Assembly: GCF_000266885.1 (NCBI RefSeq)
Contig: NC_018020.1
Span: 2,108,001 to 2,172,000, forward strand
Direction of reading: 5' to 3'
DNA: 64,000 nucleotides
DNA from: Turneriella parva DSM 21527
Lineage (GTDB): Bacteria; Spirochaetota; Leptospiria; Turneriellales; Turneriellaceae
Shown here: positions 27,974-36,470 of the stretch, one piece after another
Layout of the letters: each line of letters begins with the position of its first letter
Numbering within the stretch: the stretch's first letter is position 1
Translations under genes and position numbers: made by a program
Notes under the pieces: model-generated
Databases searched by the model: none
Told to the model about the DNA's origin: nothing
Seen by the model: only the letters and a program-made list of their open reading frames with translations

Positions 27974-28120
27974 ATACCCCAATGGCGTGCAGAAACGGAT
28001 TCACCGCGTAAATCAATTGCAGGTGGCCGAAACCTCGGCAGAATTACAATTGCCGCAGCGTAGAAGCTTTCACCTCTAGTTGACAGGCAGGCCTTCAATA
28101 CTGCGGCCGAGTTCAGCGAA

Positions 28121-29134
28121 ATGCAGACAGCACGAATCAAATTTGGGGCCCTGGTGTCGCTTTCTGTCAGCACTCTGTTGCTCATTGTCAAATTCATCGC
28201 GTATTACCTTACCCATTCGCAGGCAATTTTCTCTGATGCGCTCGAAAGCATCGTCAACGTGGTTGCGGCGAGCCTCGCCCTTTTTGTCATCTACATCAGC
28301 TCAAAACCTGCCGATCGAAATCACCCCTACGGGCACGGCAAGGCAGAATATTTCAGCTCAACGGTCGAAGGTGCGCTCATTTCATTTGCCGCCGTCATGA
28401 TCGGCATCGAAAGCGTGAATGCCCTAGTTTCGGGGCAGAGCATCTCTCGCCTTGACACCGGGCTCGCCCTCATCGTTGCTGCGGGCGTCGCCAACGCGCT
28501 GCTCGGCCTCTACCTTGTGAATATCGGCAAGAAGAGCCAATCGGCGGCCCTCGTCGCGAGCGGCAAACATGTGCTTTCTGATTCTTACACGAGCGCGGCG
28601 GTGATTGTGGGGCTCGGTGCCGTGAAGTTCACGGGCATCAGGGAATTCGATGCGGTCGCGGCCCTGGCTGTCGCCGCAGTTCTGGCATTCACGGGTTTCA
28701 GGCTCGTGCGCGATTCAGTGCATGCCCTTATGGATGCCGAAGATACGGCCCTCGTCGATCGTATCGCGAAGGCATTCACCGAGAACCGCCAGCCTGGCAT
28801 CATTCGAATTCACCACACCCGCGTCATTCGCGCAGGTAAATACCACCATATCGATGCGCACGTCGTGGTACCAGAATTCTGGAGCGTTTCGACGGCGCAT
28901 GAACAGACGGCGCAGTTCGAAGCCGACGTGATGCAAAACCATGACCACCAGGGCGAAATTCATTTTCACATCGATCCGTGCCGGCGCGTCTATTGCCATG
29001 CCTGCGATCTTGAGGATTGCAAAATCAGGCGCGAGCCTTTTGCCGCTCTGATTCCTTTTAGCTTTGCCGAACTGACTTCACCCACCGAGCCCGAAGAACT
29101 GCAGCACCCGCCGCCGCCTGCTAATCTGGTTTAA
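28121..29134 (+). CDS. Cation diffusion facilitator (CDF) metal exporter
   Basis: 337 residues. Six membrane helices within about 1-205; helix 2 carries FSDALESIVN and helix 5 carries HVLSDSYTSA, the expected metal-site D and H-x3-D. PYGHGKAEYFS follows helix 2 as in other CDFs. The cytoplasmic domain (about 205-305) ends with an unusual metal-rich stretch: HFHIDPCRRVYCHACDLEDC at about 286-305. It probably exports Zn, Fe or Mn; the Cys/His-rich tail may sense or bind metal. It converges with the YaeQ gene, overlapping by 14 bp. Confidence 0.87.
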   Translation: MQTARIKFGALVSLSVSTLLLIVKFIAYYLTHSQAIFSDALESIVNVVAASLALFVIYISSKPADRNHPYGHGKAEYFSSTVEGALISFAAVMIGIESVNALVSGQSISRLDTGLALIVAAGVANALLGLYLVNIGKKSQSAALVASGKHVLSDSYTSAAVIVGLGAVKFTGIREFDAVAALAVAAVLAFTGFRLVRDSVHALMDAEDTALVDRIAKAFTENRQPGIIRIHHTRVIRAGKYHHIDAHVVVPEFWSVSTAHEQTAQFEADVMQNHDHQGEIHFHIDPCRRVYCHACDLEDCKIRREPFAALIPFSFAELTSPTEPEELQHPPPPANLV

Positions 29135-29666
29135 GCCAGATTTCGGGCGTGACCGTGAGCTCGGTTTGCCCGTCTGCAAAGGTAATTTCGCTGTCTTGTA
29201 TTGTGCAATAGAGCTGCATGGTGCGCTCTGCCAGTTGTGCCAGATTCTTGATTTGCCCGTCGGGCAGAAACAGCACGCTCAGGTTGTCAAACCGCCCGAG
29301 GTCGTTCTGTATCGACTGCCACCAGGGCTTCGAACGACCGAGCCCGTATGAGTAGATGAAGACGTTTCGTGCCCGTGCGCAGGCTTTGCGAATTCGCTTC
29401 TCATCGGGGTGGCCAATGTCTATCCAATCGAGAATTTCGCCCGATAAATTCTTGCGCCAGAGCGCCGGGGTGTCTTCGGTGCTCACGCCCCCTGCAAGCT
29501 CCAGCGCGGGGTCGGCGTGCATACCAAAGACCAGCAGCCGCACCATCATGCGCTCGTCGGTCTCTGACGGGTGCCGCGCGAGCGTCAGCTTATGCTGCTC
29601 ATAATAGTCGCGGTCTGTATCGGTTACCTGCAGGTCGGCTTTGAAGATTGTCGATTTGATCGCCAC
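29121..29666 (-). CDS. YaeQ family protein
   Basis: 181 residues using GTG 29666, which gives the family-typical opening M-A-I-K-S-T-I-F-K-A; the longer frame to 29723 adds a tail unlike YaeQ. Conserved YaeQ segments are HPSETDERMMVRLLVFGMHA, WIDIGHPDEKRIRKACARA and SIQNDLGRFDNLSVLFLPDG. The fold is PD-(D/E)xK nuclease-like (E, D and D at the expected positions), but the biochemical role is unknown. Tail-to-tail with the CDF gene. Confidence 0.85.
   Translation of the reverse strand: MAIKSTIFKADLQVTDTDRDYYEQHKLTLARHPSETDERMMVRLLVFGMHADPALELAGGVSTEDTPALWRKNLSGEILDWIDIGHPDEKRIRKACARARNVFIYSYGLGRSKPWWQSIQNDLGRFDNLSVLFLPDGQIKNLAQLAERTMQLYCTIQDSEITFADGQTELTVTPEIWLKPD
29123..29142. terminator. Near-palindrome spanning the convergent stop codons
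   Basis: A 20-bp hairpin (AATCTGGTTT with AAGCCAGATT, one mismatched pair) contains or touches the stop codons of both the CDF and YaeQ genes. Its symmetry would suit a bidirectional terminator; no long T-run is present. Confidence 0.5.
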
Positions 29667-29724
29667 GCGATAAACCGATCGTGTGATGAAAACTTTGCGT
29701 AAAGCGCATTCGCCGGTCGTCAAT

Positions 29725-30387
29725 TCAATTGGCTTTCGTCGTGTTGACCTTAACCAGAAGGTAGCGGCCGTCCGATTCTCTGAGCCGACCTTCTTTCAGC
29801 ATACACGCGAGCGCCCGGCTGATCGATTCAGCCGAGGTGTTCAAAGCCCGGGCGATCTGGTGCTTTCGCATCGGTAACGCGACCCAATCAGCTCTGGCAC
29901 CGATCTGGTGCAGATAGTTTTCAAGCCGCGATTTAACCGGCAGCGAAGAATTTGTCGCCTTTGAAATTGCCACCTCTTTTAGCGTACGCATGACATAACC
30001 TGAGAAGATGAACATCCATTCGGGGTCTTTCTGCAACACGCGCAAAAAGCGCTGCGCAGGCCAGAACAGAGCCCGCCCCGGTTGCAGCGCAGTCAGCGTG
30101 GCGATGTAGCGCACGTCATTTGACGTATCGAAGAGGGGAGGCACACCCGCAAGTTCGCCGGGACCGTATATTTTGATCACGCCTTCGGTTCCGTCTTCAC
30201 CTGTCATGTGCCACTGATAACAGCCAGATTCAAGAAGAAAGACACCACGGTAGGGCTCTTGTTCGCGAAATACGGCCTCGCCTTTGGTAAACTGCACCTT
30301 GCCGCAGGCCATGCGAAGTTCTGCCGCGACTGCCGTTGGCAGTGCCGCCCAAAAATCATTGCGGGCTTCAGTAGCTCTTAAACCCAT
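29725..30387 (-). CDS. Crp/Fnr-family transcriptional regulator
   Basis: 220 residues: cNMP-type sensor barrel (about 15-125), dimer helix, and winged HTH (about 150-215). The recognition helix contains AESISRALACM, giving the E-x-x-S-R pattern that in FNR/DNR reads TTGAT half-sites. No N-terminal cysteine cluster for an Fe-S centre, so it is more DNR-like (NO or haem-based sensing) than FNR. It lies just downstream of the nnrS-hemerythrin-copD genes and is a candidate regulator of the denitrification boxes. Start ATG 30387. Confidence 0.85.
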   Translation of the reverse strand: MGLRATEARNDFWAALPTAVAAELRMACGKVQFTKGEAVFREQEPYRGVFLLESGCYQWHMTGEDGTEGVIKIYGPGELAGVPPLFDTSNDVRYIATLTALQPGRALFWPAQRFLRVLQKDPEWMFIFSGYVMRTLKEVAISKATNSSLPVKSRLENYLHQIGARADWVALPMRKHQIARALNTSAESISRALACMLKEGRLRESDGRYLLVKVNTTKAN

Positions 30388-30447
30388 TATCTAGCATGAA
30401 GGCTGTGATGCTTCGCTTTGAAAAGTAGAAAATGCGTGCCCGGAAAA

Positions 30448-30897
30448 TCAGCGCCAAATGCCGCCAAAACGGTGCAACAGGCCCGTTAGGGCAAATAGTA
30501 TCGAAATTACAGTAACGAGGGTGATATGAATCGCCAGATTGCCGAGTGAGGCTGCGGTCAGCCCAGGGATAATGCGCAGTCGGGCGTGCAGTGCGAGACC
30601 CAAAGTCAGAGCGAGAAGAACCAACTTGGTCGCTATCGTGCGAGAGCCTGCCGAATTCAGGGAAAACCAGAGAGAAATATCGGGAACCTGTTGGTACGCG
30701 AGCCAAATACCGGTGAGTATAAGTAGCAGCAAAGCTGGTACTCCCACTCGTTCAAAATACTTTTCGAAATCGGTAATGCGCGTATGGTCACGCGATTTCA
30801 GCGCCGGCAGAAGCACGGCGCTGAACAGCACGATGTGGCCGCCTGTCCAGATTGTCGCGCAGAGCAGATGCACGGCAAGCACGAATGGATAGTTCAC
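30448..30897 (-). CDS. CopD-like four-helix membrane protein
   Basis: 149 residues with four membrane helices and the family's N-terminal HLLCATIWTGGHIVLFSAVL pattern (His at about 10 and 21). Such CopD/DUF2214-like proteins bind copper or haem and often sit in denitrification clusters. The start overlaps the hemerythrin stop (ATGA), so it is the last gene of the nnrS transcript. Copper handling is inferred from family and context (NirK needs Cu), not from clear metal motifs. Confidence 0.65.
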   Translation of the reverse strand: MNYPFVLAVHLLCATIWTGGHIVLFSAVLLPALKSRDHTRITDFEKYFERVGVPALLLLILTGIWLAYQQVPDISLWFSLNSAGSRTIATKLVLLALTLGLALHARLRIIPGLTAASLGNLAIHITLVTVISILFALTGLLHRFGGIWR

Positions 30898-31310
30898 GGT
30901 TTGCCCTTCCCGGTTTCTTGTTTTGCGACCGCGGCGATGTAGCGCATGTCTTCCATGATAATGTGTTCGGTCAGCCAGGTTTCCATGAACTCGGCGAGTT
31001 CGTTTTCTGTTAAGAGGCCCTTATCGAGTTGGGCGCTCAACAGGTTGATGCGGGTTCGCATGAACTCATGCATCTTCTGATGGTACATCAGGTGTTCGTA
31101 GTTGATCTTTTCCATGATGACTTCTTCGAACGCGAAATGTTCGTTGGCATAACAAACCAACTCGTCGAGCACGGCTTTAAGGTTGGCCTGGCCTGAACTA
31201 CTGCGTACAGATTCTGCAAGTGTTGCCGCGAGAGCGAAGAGATGTTGGTGCTGCGCGTCAATTTCAGGAACCCCGACCGAGTATTCAGAGCGCCATTCAG
31301 GCATTTCCAT
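30894..31310 (-). CDS. Bacteriohemerythrin (second copy)
   Basis: 138 residues from ATG 31310, with GGGGGAAA just upstream. All di-iron ligands are visible: H in DAQHQHLF, H-x3-E in HFAFEE, H-x3-H in HLMYHQKMH and H-x4-D in TEHIIMED. It binds O2 or NO reversibly at a non-haem di-iron site in the cytoplasm. It overlaps the first hemerythrin gene by 14 bp and the CopD gene by 4. Being next to nnrS and nirK, an NO-binding role is plausible. Confidence 0.9.
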   Translation of the reverse strand: MEMPEWRSEYSVGVPEIDAQHQHLFALAATLAESVRSSSGQANLKAVLDELVCYANEHFAFEEVIMEKINYEHLMYHQKMHEFMRTRINLLSAQLDKGLLTENELAEFMETWLTEHIIMEDMRYIAAVAKQETGKGKP

Positions 31311-31713
31311 GGTTTCCCCCTTTGGAGGTAAGCGCCGGAATGTAGCGCATGTCATCTCTGAGTATATGCAATTTCAGCCAATTGCGTAAGAACTCTGCCA
31401 AGTCACGCGGGTCTAACCGACCCGCCTCAACTTCACTGCTATACTGCAAAATTCGGTCGCTCAACCTATCGTGTGATTGGCGGTGTTCTTCTAAGTGAGC
31501 GTAGCCTGCCCGCTGCATCAAAAGCTCTTCGTACGAAAAGTGCCTGCGGGCGTAAGCTGAGAGCTCGCTCAGAAGCTGCGGTAACGGGATCATTTCGCTC
31601 TGGCCGAGAATGCCGCGAATGAAGCGGTTGGTCAATTCAAAAAGGTAACTGTGCTGTGCGTCAATTTCTGGAATTCCCGTTGCATAGTCTGCGTTCCATT
31701 CGAGTGTTTCCAT
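31297..31713 (-). CDS. Bacteriohemerythrin (first copy)
   Basis: 138 residues from ATG 31713; a longer open frame to 32133 is out-of-frame overlap with nnrS and is rejected. Ligand set: H in DAQHSYLF, H-x3-E in HFSYEE, H-x3-H in HLEEHRQSH, H-x4-D in KLHILRDD. It is about one third identical by eye to the next gene, so the pair is an old duplication. It lies 8 bp downstream of nnrS on the FNR-type nnrS transcript. Confidence 0.9.
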   Translation of the reverse strand: METLEWNADYATGIPEIDAQHSYLFELTNRFIRGILGQSEMIPLPQLLSELSAYARRHFSYEELLMQRAGYAHLEEHRQSHDRLSDRILQYSSEVEAGRLDPRDLAEFLRNWLKLHILRDDMRYIPALTSKGGNHGNA

Positions 31714-31721
31714 TTTGACTC

Positions 31722-32885
31722 TTAGCCGGGTTTGCCGTCGACGCGGGGTTGCCACAGCACATTTGCATACATTAATGAAAAGATGAAAAAGGCGGCCAAC
31801 CAAAAGAGGCCAGACCAGGTATAGGCGGTAAGCGGCATGCCCGCAAATACTAAACCCACCCGAATGAAGAGTGCGCCATGAATCAGAACGTAGGCAATAT
31901 TGACCGGTATGCCGGCATGAATCTTTCGACCCGTATGGCCCAGCGCGACCCGGGTCATCATGCCAAATATGAAAATGGCTGCTGCACCTATACCCAGTAC
32001 ATGCCAGGCAGGCGAAAGCGCAGCGCCACCCGCGAGCGCTGCCGCCAGCATCACAAGACCCAGCAAAAGCCACAGATAGCCCGAGAACAAAATGGCGAGA
32101 ATCGGCCGTCGCACTGACGCGACCGGGTTCCACCCAACCCAGCGTACTGAATTCAGACCGGCAAGAAGTAGCAGCCCGGCCGCGGCAATGTACCGCAGCA
32201 CGTCGTGCAGTGGCAGCAGAGCGTAGACCGCCACCGTGGCGAGCGTGGCAGAAAAAATGGCATTTTCGAGACGCTGCGAAATTTTGGGCTTCGCCTCGGG
32301 GATTGCGATCGAAGTAAAAAAAGGAAGAATTCGCCCGGCGATAACTACAATGAAGGCCATAATGAGCAGTAGCGAAACGTGTATCAGGTGTTGCGCCGGT
32401 AGATTACCTTGAGACCAGATCAACGCTACAGCCGTCGCTGCCTGCGCAGCGACAAACAAAGCATACAGATAAACAACCTTGTGATTGTGCTTCTGCGCTG
32501 GCTGCAGCAGCGGGCGCATTCGCGTTAACGCGTAAGCCGATGCCAGAACGTCCATGGCCACGGCGGCGATGAGCAGAGGCGCAGGCAAGAACCAGGCGAG
32601 CCTACCAGCCAGCCAGCCGGCAAAGACCAGGGCGAGCGGGCCTTTTGTGAGCATTTGCTGCCCACACCAGTTTTGCCCCGCTGTGAATAAAAAGCCCAGA
32701 ATAGCTGCTCGGCTGAAGCCGAAGACCATTTCGTAGCTATGCCAATGCGTTGCGGCGATTGCCGTTGGCAGAATGTCAGAGCCTGAGAGTTTTGTCAGCC
32801 AGACAGAAATAACGAAAAGCGCATGTAGCCCGGTCGCGAGAAAGAACACGCGAAACGCGGTAGCGAATACCGGTAGATCGAACAT
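31722..32885 (-). CDS. nnrS: NnrS family haem/copper membrane protein
   Basis: 387 residues from ATG 32885. About 12 membrane helices; the family motif is present as ATHWHSYEMVFGFSRAAILGF (about residues 40-60), and GRILPFFTSIAIP follows later. NnrS proteins are associated with NO stress and denitrification. I chose ATG 32885 because an FNR box (32920-32933) plus -10 (32892-32897) places the predicted transcription start exactly at this A; the longer frame begins inside the FNR box. It is followed by both hemerythrins and the CopD gene. Confidence 0.85.
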   Translation of the reverse strand: MFDLPVFATAFRVFFLATGLHALFVISVWLTKLSGSDILPTAIAATHWHSYEMVFGFSRAAILGFLFTAGQNWCGQQMLTKGPLALVFAGWLAGRLAWFLPAPLLIAAVAMDVLASAYALTRMRPLLQPAQKHNHKVVYLYALFVAAQAATAVALIWSQGNLPAQHLIHVSLLLIMAFIVVIAGRILPFFTSIAIPEAKPKISQRLENAIFSATLATVAVYALLPLHDVLRYIAAAGLLLLAGLNSVRWVGWNPVASVRRPILAILFSGYLWLLLGLVMLAAALAGGAALSPAWHVLGIGAAAIFIFGMMTRVALGHTGRKIHAGIPVNIAYVLIHGALFIRVGLVFAGMPLTAYTWSGLFWLAAFFIFSLMYANVLWQPRVDGKPG

Positions 32886-32891
32886 ACTGGC

Positions 32892-32933
32892 AGTGTACGC
32901 AGATTTACCGGGGTCGCCCTTGATCGCGATCAA
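32892..32933 (-). promoter_or_regulatory. FNR/DNR-type promoter of nnrS, apparently leaderless
   Basis: Perfect box TTGATCGCGATCAA at 32920-32933, 22-nt spacer, then TACACT at 32892-32897. This is class II spacing (box centred at -41.5). Counting from the -10, +1 falls on the A of the nnrS ATG. The box overlaps the end of the upstream SCO gene. Confidence 0.75.
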
Positions 32934-33544
32934 TAATCGCGGATTTTTTCCCGAAAATTTTCTACGCTAACGCTGAGCCCCGCGTGCTGCAGAACGATCT
33001 CGCCCTGCGGTGACAACAGCGAAAATACCGAAGAATGTGCGTATTCATAGTTGCTGGTGCCTGGCTCCGCCGCAGGCTGTTTCTTGTAGTTTACCCCGAG
33101 CGCGGCCGCGACTTCACGAATGGGTTCTGGCTTGCCGGTCAGCAAAACAAAGGAATCGGTGAGCCGCATCTTTTCGATGAATTTTCGAAGGTTAGCCGGA
33201 TTATCCCTTTCATGATCGAATGAAATCATCAGAAATCGGGTATTGGCCCGCTGCCTGGCAGAAAGGCTCTTTTCGAGTCTCAGCATTTCTGCCGCAATGC
33301 GGGGGCAGATTGCGGTGCAGGTTGCGTAGAACATTGCCACGACGACGTATTTTCCCTGCAACTGGTGCAGCATCATCTGCTTGCCGTTCTGGTCAGTGAA
33401 CATATCATGAAACTGGTACAGCGAAGCTCCGGAGAGTTTGCCTGCCTCCATCTTGTGGTGGGCATGCGGATCTTCTTCTTTTTTGCAGCCAATCGCAGCA
33501 GTTGCGCAAGCGACTGCTGCGATGAGCGAAATAATCGTTTTCAT
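32930..33544 (-). CDS. SCO1/SenC-family copper chaperone (nirK cluster)
   Basis: 204 residues; signal peptide with a possible lipobox (ATAAIGC at about 14-20). Thioredoxin-like fold with the copper-binding C-x3-C as CTAIC (YATCTAICPRIA), and a conserved His in the ISFDHERDNP region's downstream counterpart (SNYEYAHSS). An N-terminal His cluster (HAHHKM) may add metal binding. SCO proteins deliver Cu to CuA or type-1/2 centres; here it sits between nirV and nnrS, so a role in NirK or CuA maturation is likely. Confidence 0.85.
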   Translation of the reverse strand: MKTIISLIAAVACATAAIGCKKEEDPHAHHKMEAGKLSGASLYQFHDMFTDQNGKQMMLHQLQGKYVVVAMFYATCTAICPRIAAEMLRLEKSLSARQRANTRFLMISFDHERDNPANLRKFIEKMRLTDSFVLLTGKPEPIREVAAALGVNYKKQPAAEPGTSNYEYAHSSVFSLLSPQGEIVLQHAGLSVSVENFREKIRDY

Positions 33545-34287
33545 TATTTATCCTTGGCACACCGGAAGCCGAGGTTATTGCCGGTGTAATTTCCTTTTAG
33601 AGAGCTGCGCATTCCATAGCGCATGTAGGTTGCATAATTGCGCAAGTCATTGCCCGACAGGGCTGTGGCTCCGCAAAATAGATTGGATTCGGTATCGGTA
33701 TCGGAGCGCGAATCACCCGTCACGGTGGAAGAGTTGAAATCGTCGACCCATTCCCAGATGAGACCGTGCAGATCGTTTACACCCTGGGGGCTGACGAGCC
33801 CCGAACCTATGAGCCCCCCGTTCAACTGGTCGTTGGGTTTGCCAAACCATGCGAGAATTTTTGCGTTCACTTCGCTCTGCTGGTCCCATTTGTTGTAGGT
33901 CGCGGCGAATTCCCATTCGTAGAGCGTCGGCAGGCGTTTGCCCTGCGCGGCGCAATAGGCCCTGGCGGCATACCACGACACCTGGGTCATGACGGTATGC
34001 GCCGAGGGTACAGCGAGATTGACGGTCTTGAGATAACCCTGATCAGCTTTGATCGGTGCCGTATTCGCCTTTGACCACGCCGGGTTGGCAGCGACAAAAG
34101 CGGCAAAATCGGCGACACTCACAGGAAAACGATCGAGCTGAAACGATTTGACCCTGACGGCCTTTTCTTCTTTGCGAAGGTCAAAGGGCCGAAAGGTGCC
34201 TGTCGGGATACGCACCATTGGCGTATCCCGGGCAAAAAGAGCGGCGCAGCAAACAGCCAGGCCTAGAATTGTGAGTCTGCGTCTCAG
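33544..34287 (-). CDS. nirV: NirV-like formylglycine-generating-enzyme-fold protein
   Basis: About 247 residues. There is no ATG near the expected start: CTG at 34287 overlaps the nirK stop (CTGA), has GGAG 6 nt upstream and directly yields a signal peptide ([19 protein letters not shown]). An ATG at 34347 would overlap nirK by 64 bp. The SUMF1/FGE fold is clear: [20 protein letters not shown] at the start, [40 protein letters not shown], and NLGFRCAKD at the end. nirV is found beside nirK in many denitrifiers; its function is unsettled. Confidence 0.8.
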   Translation of the reverse strand: MRRRLTILGLAVCCAALFARDTPMVRIPTGTFRPFDLRKEEKAVRVKSFQLDRFPVSVADFAAFVAANPAWSKANTAPIKADQGYLKTVNLAVPSAHTVMTQVSWYAARAYCAAQGKRLPTLYEWEFAATYNKWDQQSEVNAKILAWFGKPNDQLNGGLIGSGLVSPQGVNDLHGLIWEWVDDFNSSTVTGDSRSDTDTESNLFCGATALSGNDLRNYATYMRYGMRSSLKGNYTGNNLGFRCAKDK

Positions 34288-35699
34288 TGCACGCTCCGCT
34301 GAGCAGCGACTTCTTGCGGCGTGACTACTCCGCCCGAGTTGCCCCATGCATTCAGCACAAAGGTCAGAACATTGGCGACGTCTTCGTCACTGAGGCCCAA
34401 TGCAGGCATCACGCTGTCATACTTCTCTTTGTTGACAACGATCGGGCCGCTCTTGCCTTCGAGTAAGACTCTGATCGCACGGACTTTGTCTGCGTTCAGG
34501 TAATCAGACTTAGCCAACGGGGGAAAAGCCTTGGGCACGCCCTGGCCTTCGTTCATGTGGCAAGCCTGACAGGTTGTGCCATAGATGCGCTTGCCTTCGG
34601 CGATTCGCTCCTCTTTCGATTTCGCAACCGCCTGGGTTGCCTTTTCAGCTGGCATTGTCTGCGTCGCGCCGCCTTCGCCGAGGTAAACAGTGTCGGCCTG
34701 CTTGCCCGAGTAGATCGCCGCGTTTTCAGGGCCTTCTGCCTTCAAAATGCCCAGCGCTCCCTTGTTGAATGTGCGAAAGATCGAGTGATCGACGATGACA
34801 TAGTTGCCGGGTACATCCATCTTGAAGTCGACGATCGCAGAGCCGCCAGCAGGTACGAGTGTGGTCTGAACGTTCTTCTGGTTCTTTTCTGTGCCACCTT
34901 CGGTATAGACCTGATCGAATATTTCACCGATCACGTGAAACGACGATACCAGATTCGGTCCGCCATTGCCGACGTAGAGGCGCACAGTTTCACCGACTTT
35001 GGTTTTCAGTGCCTTGTCGCCGGTCATAGAGCCGACCGATCCGTTAAATACAACATATTCAGGTCTCTCATCGAGAGCCTTATTCATGTCGAAAGGCTGC
35101 AGGCCTGTCTGGCCGTTCTTACCCTTGGTGTAGAATTCTGACTGCATCACATAGAATTCTTTGTCGACTTTGGGCAATCCACCTTTGGGTTCGACGAGAA
35201 TGAGGCCGTACATTCCATTGGCGATGTGCATACCGACCGGGGCTGTCGCGCAGTGGTAGACATAGAGCCCCGGATTGATAGCCTTGAACGAGAACTTTGA
35301 GCTATGGCCAGGTGATGTCAGCGACGCCGCGGCGCCGCCACCCGGGCCTGTGACAGCGTGCAGGTCGATATTGTGTGGCATTTTGCTCGTGGGGTGGTTA
35401 GACAGCGTGAATTCAACATCGTCGCCTTCGCGCACCCGAATCATCGGGCCGGGAACCGTGCCGCCGAATGTCCAGAAGGTGTATTCGACACCATCGGCGA
35501 GCCTGCCCTTCAGCTCTTTGGTCTCGAGTTCGACAATGACCTTGGCATTACCGCTGCGGTCGATGCGCGGTGGCACTTCGGGTGCATGCGTCAATACAGC
35601 CTTTTCGGTCTTTGTGCCGCAGGCAAGAAACATGGGAGCCAGTAGAGCCAGAGCTATTAATGCGGCTCCCCGGTGTAATGTGTGTTTTGTGGTTTTCAT
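34284..35699 (-). CDS. nirK: Copper nitrite reductase NirK with C-terminal cytochrome c domain
   Basis: 471 residues from ATG 35699 (AGGAGG 5 nt upstream). Lipoprotein-type signal peptide ending FLAC. Type-1 and type-2 copper motifs: [15 protein letters not shown] (catalytic Asp and His), [20 protein letters not shown] (Cys, His, Met ligands), and [11 protein letters not shown] (catalytic His). From about 365 a class I cytochrome c domain follows with CQACH and a later Met (SVMPALG), so this is a haem-tethered NirK. It reduces nitrite to NO in the periplasm. It leads nirK-nirV-SCO, under a class II FNR-type promoter. Confidence 0.95.
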   Translation of the reverse strand: MKTTKHTLHRGAALIALALLAPMFLACGTKTEKAVLTHAPEVPPRIDRSGNAKVIVELETKELKGRLADGVEYTFWTFGGTVPGPMIRVREGDDVEFTLSNHPTSKMPHNIDLHAVTGPGGGAAASLTSPGHSSKFSFKAINPGLYVYHCATAPVGMHIANGMYGLILVEPKGGLPKVDKEFYVMQSEFYTKGKNGQTGLQPFDMNKALDERPEYVVFNGSVGSMTGDKALKTKVGETVRLYVGNGGPNLVSSFHVIGEIFDQVYTEGGTEKNQKNVQTTLVPAGGSAIVDFKMDVPGNYVIVDHSIFRTFNKGALGILKAEGPENAAIYSGKQADTVYLGEGGATQTMPAEKATQAVAKSKEERIAEGKRIYGTTCQACHMNEGQGVPKAFPPLAKSDYLNADKVRAIRVLLEGKSGPIVVNKEKYDSVMPALGLSDEDVANVLTFVLNAWGNSGGVVTPQEVAAQRSVH

Positions 35700-35722
35700 A
35701 AATCCTCCTGAACTTCGCATTA

Positions 35723-35764
35723 ATTATAGACCAATTTATCCTTAATGTCTTTGACTTGAATCAA
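35723..35764 (-). promoter_or_regulatory. FNR/DNR-type class II promoter of nirK
   Basis: On the minus strand the box TTGATTCAAGTCAA (35751-35764) is followed by 22 nt and a perfect TATAAT (35723-35728). The predicted +1 is about 35716, leaving a 17-nt leader with AGGAGG. The same box lies upstream of the divergent regulator gene and may also control it. Confidence 0.85.
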
Positions 35765-35824
35765 GACTATGCTCAAATATTTGTGTTCGGCGGGCTGGTT
35801 AACGCAATCATGGTGGTGTTCACT

Positions 35825-36442
35825 ATGAATTCGATCGATTTCACAGGCCTGTCTGGGCCCAGCGCAGAAAAGCTGCGCGAACTGGCCCACTACCGCCGTT
35901 TCAGCCGCAATGAGGCGGTCTTTCGCGAGGGCGACCGCTATACTGGCCCTTACCTCGTCGCCGAAGGACAATTCAAAATATTCATGCTCGGTGACGAAGG
36001 CAAAGAGTCGATTATGCATATTTTTCGCGTCGGCGAGTTGATCGCAGGGGGCCCGATGCTTCTTGGGGGTGCCGGATATCCGGCGTATTGCTCAGCGCTG
36101 TCTGACGGGTGCCTGATCGCCTTTGAATATGATCGTCTGAAGAAACTCATCGTGACCGACGAAGTCATCAATACTTTTTTCGTGAGCAAGAGCGTGATGC
36201 TGATTCCGCGCTTGAAAGAGAAGATCGAAAATTTGACCCTTAAGAACGCCGAGGGCCGTATCTATGCATACCTCAAGTCGCTGGGTGCCGATAAGGGGCC
36301 GATTGAACTCGACGTGCCGAAGAACCAAATTGCGGCGCTGCTCGACCTGACGCCCGAATCGGTGAGCAGGGTGTGCAACCAACTCGTCGCCAAAGGGTTA
36401 CTCGAAACGAACGGCAAGACATACCGCCTGCGCGAACAATAA
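35825..36442 (+). CDS. Crp/Fnr-family regulator (DNR-like), divergent from nirK
   Basis: 205 residues from ATG 35825 (ATG 35810 also possible; the open frame to 35756 begins inside the FNR box). Sensor barrel (about 10-115) and winged HTH (about 140-205) with recognition helix TPESVSRVCNQLV, again E-x-x-S-R, predicted to read TTGAY half-sites. It lacks an N-terminal cysteine cluster. Its placement opposite nirK across an FNR-type box makes it the best candidate for the NO-responsive activator of this island, possibly autoregulated. Confidence 0.88.
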   Translation: MNSIDFTGLSGPSAEKLRELAHYRRFSRNEAVFREGDRYTGPYLVAEGQFKIFMLGDEGKESIMHIFRVGELIAGGPMLLGGAGYPAYCSALSDGCLIAFEYDRLKKLIVTDEVINTFFVSKSVMLIPRLKEKIENLTLKNAEGRIYAYLKSLGADKGPIELDVPKNQIAALLDLTPESVSRVCNQLVAKGLLETNGKTYRLREQ

Positions 36443-36454
36443 TGGGGGGATTCA

Positions 36455-36470
36455 TGCCGAAACGATTCGG
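36455..36470. terminator. Hairpin between convergent genes
   Basis: GCCGAA, a four-base loop ACGA, and TTCGGC between the stop of the regulator gene and the stop of the DGC-domain gene. Short 6-bp stem; a plausible shared terminator. Confidence 0.4.

Noticed and set aside
31714-32133. Upstream extension of the first hemerythrin frame
   Set aside because: Overlaps nnrS out of frame, and ATG 31713 gives the standard hemerythrin N-terminus.
35751-35792. The nirK FNR box as a class II activator site for the divergent regulator gene
   Set aside because: On the plus strand no -10-like sequence occurs 22 nt after the box; autoregulation by another geometry remains possible.
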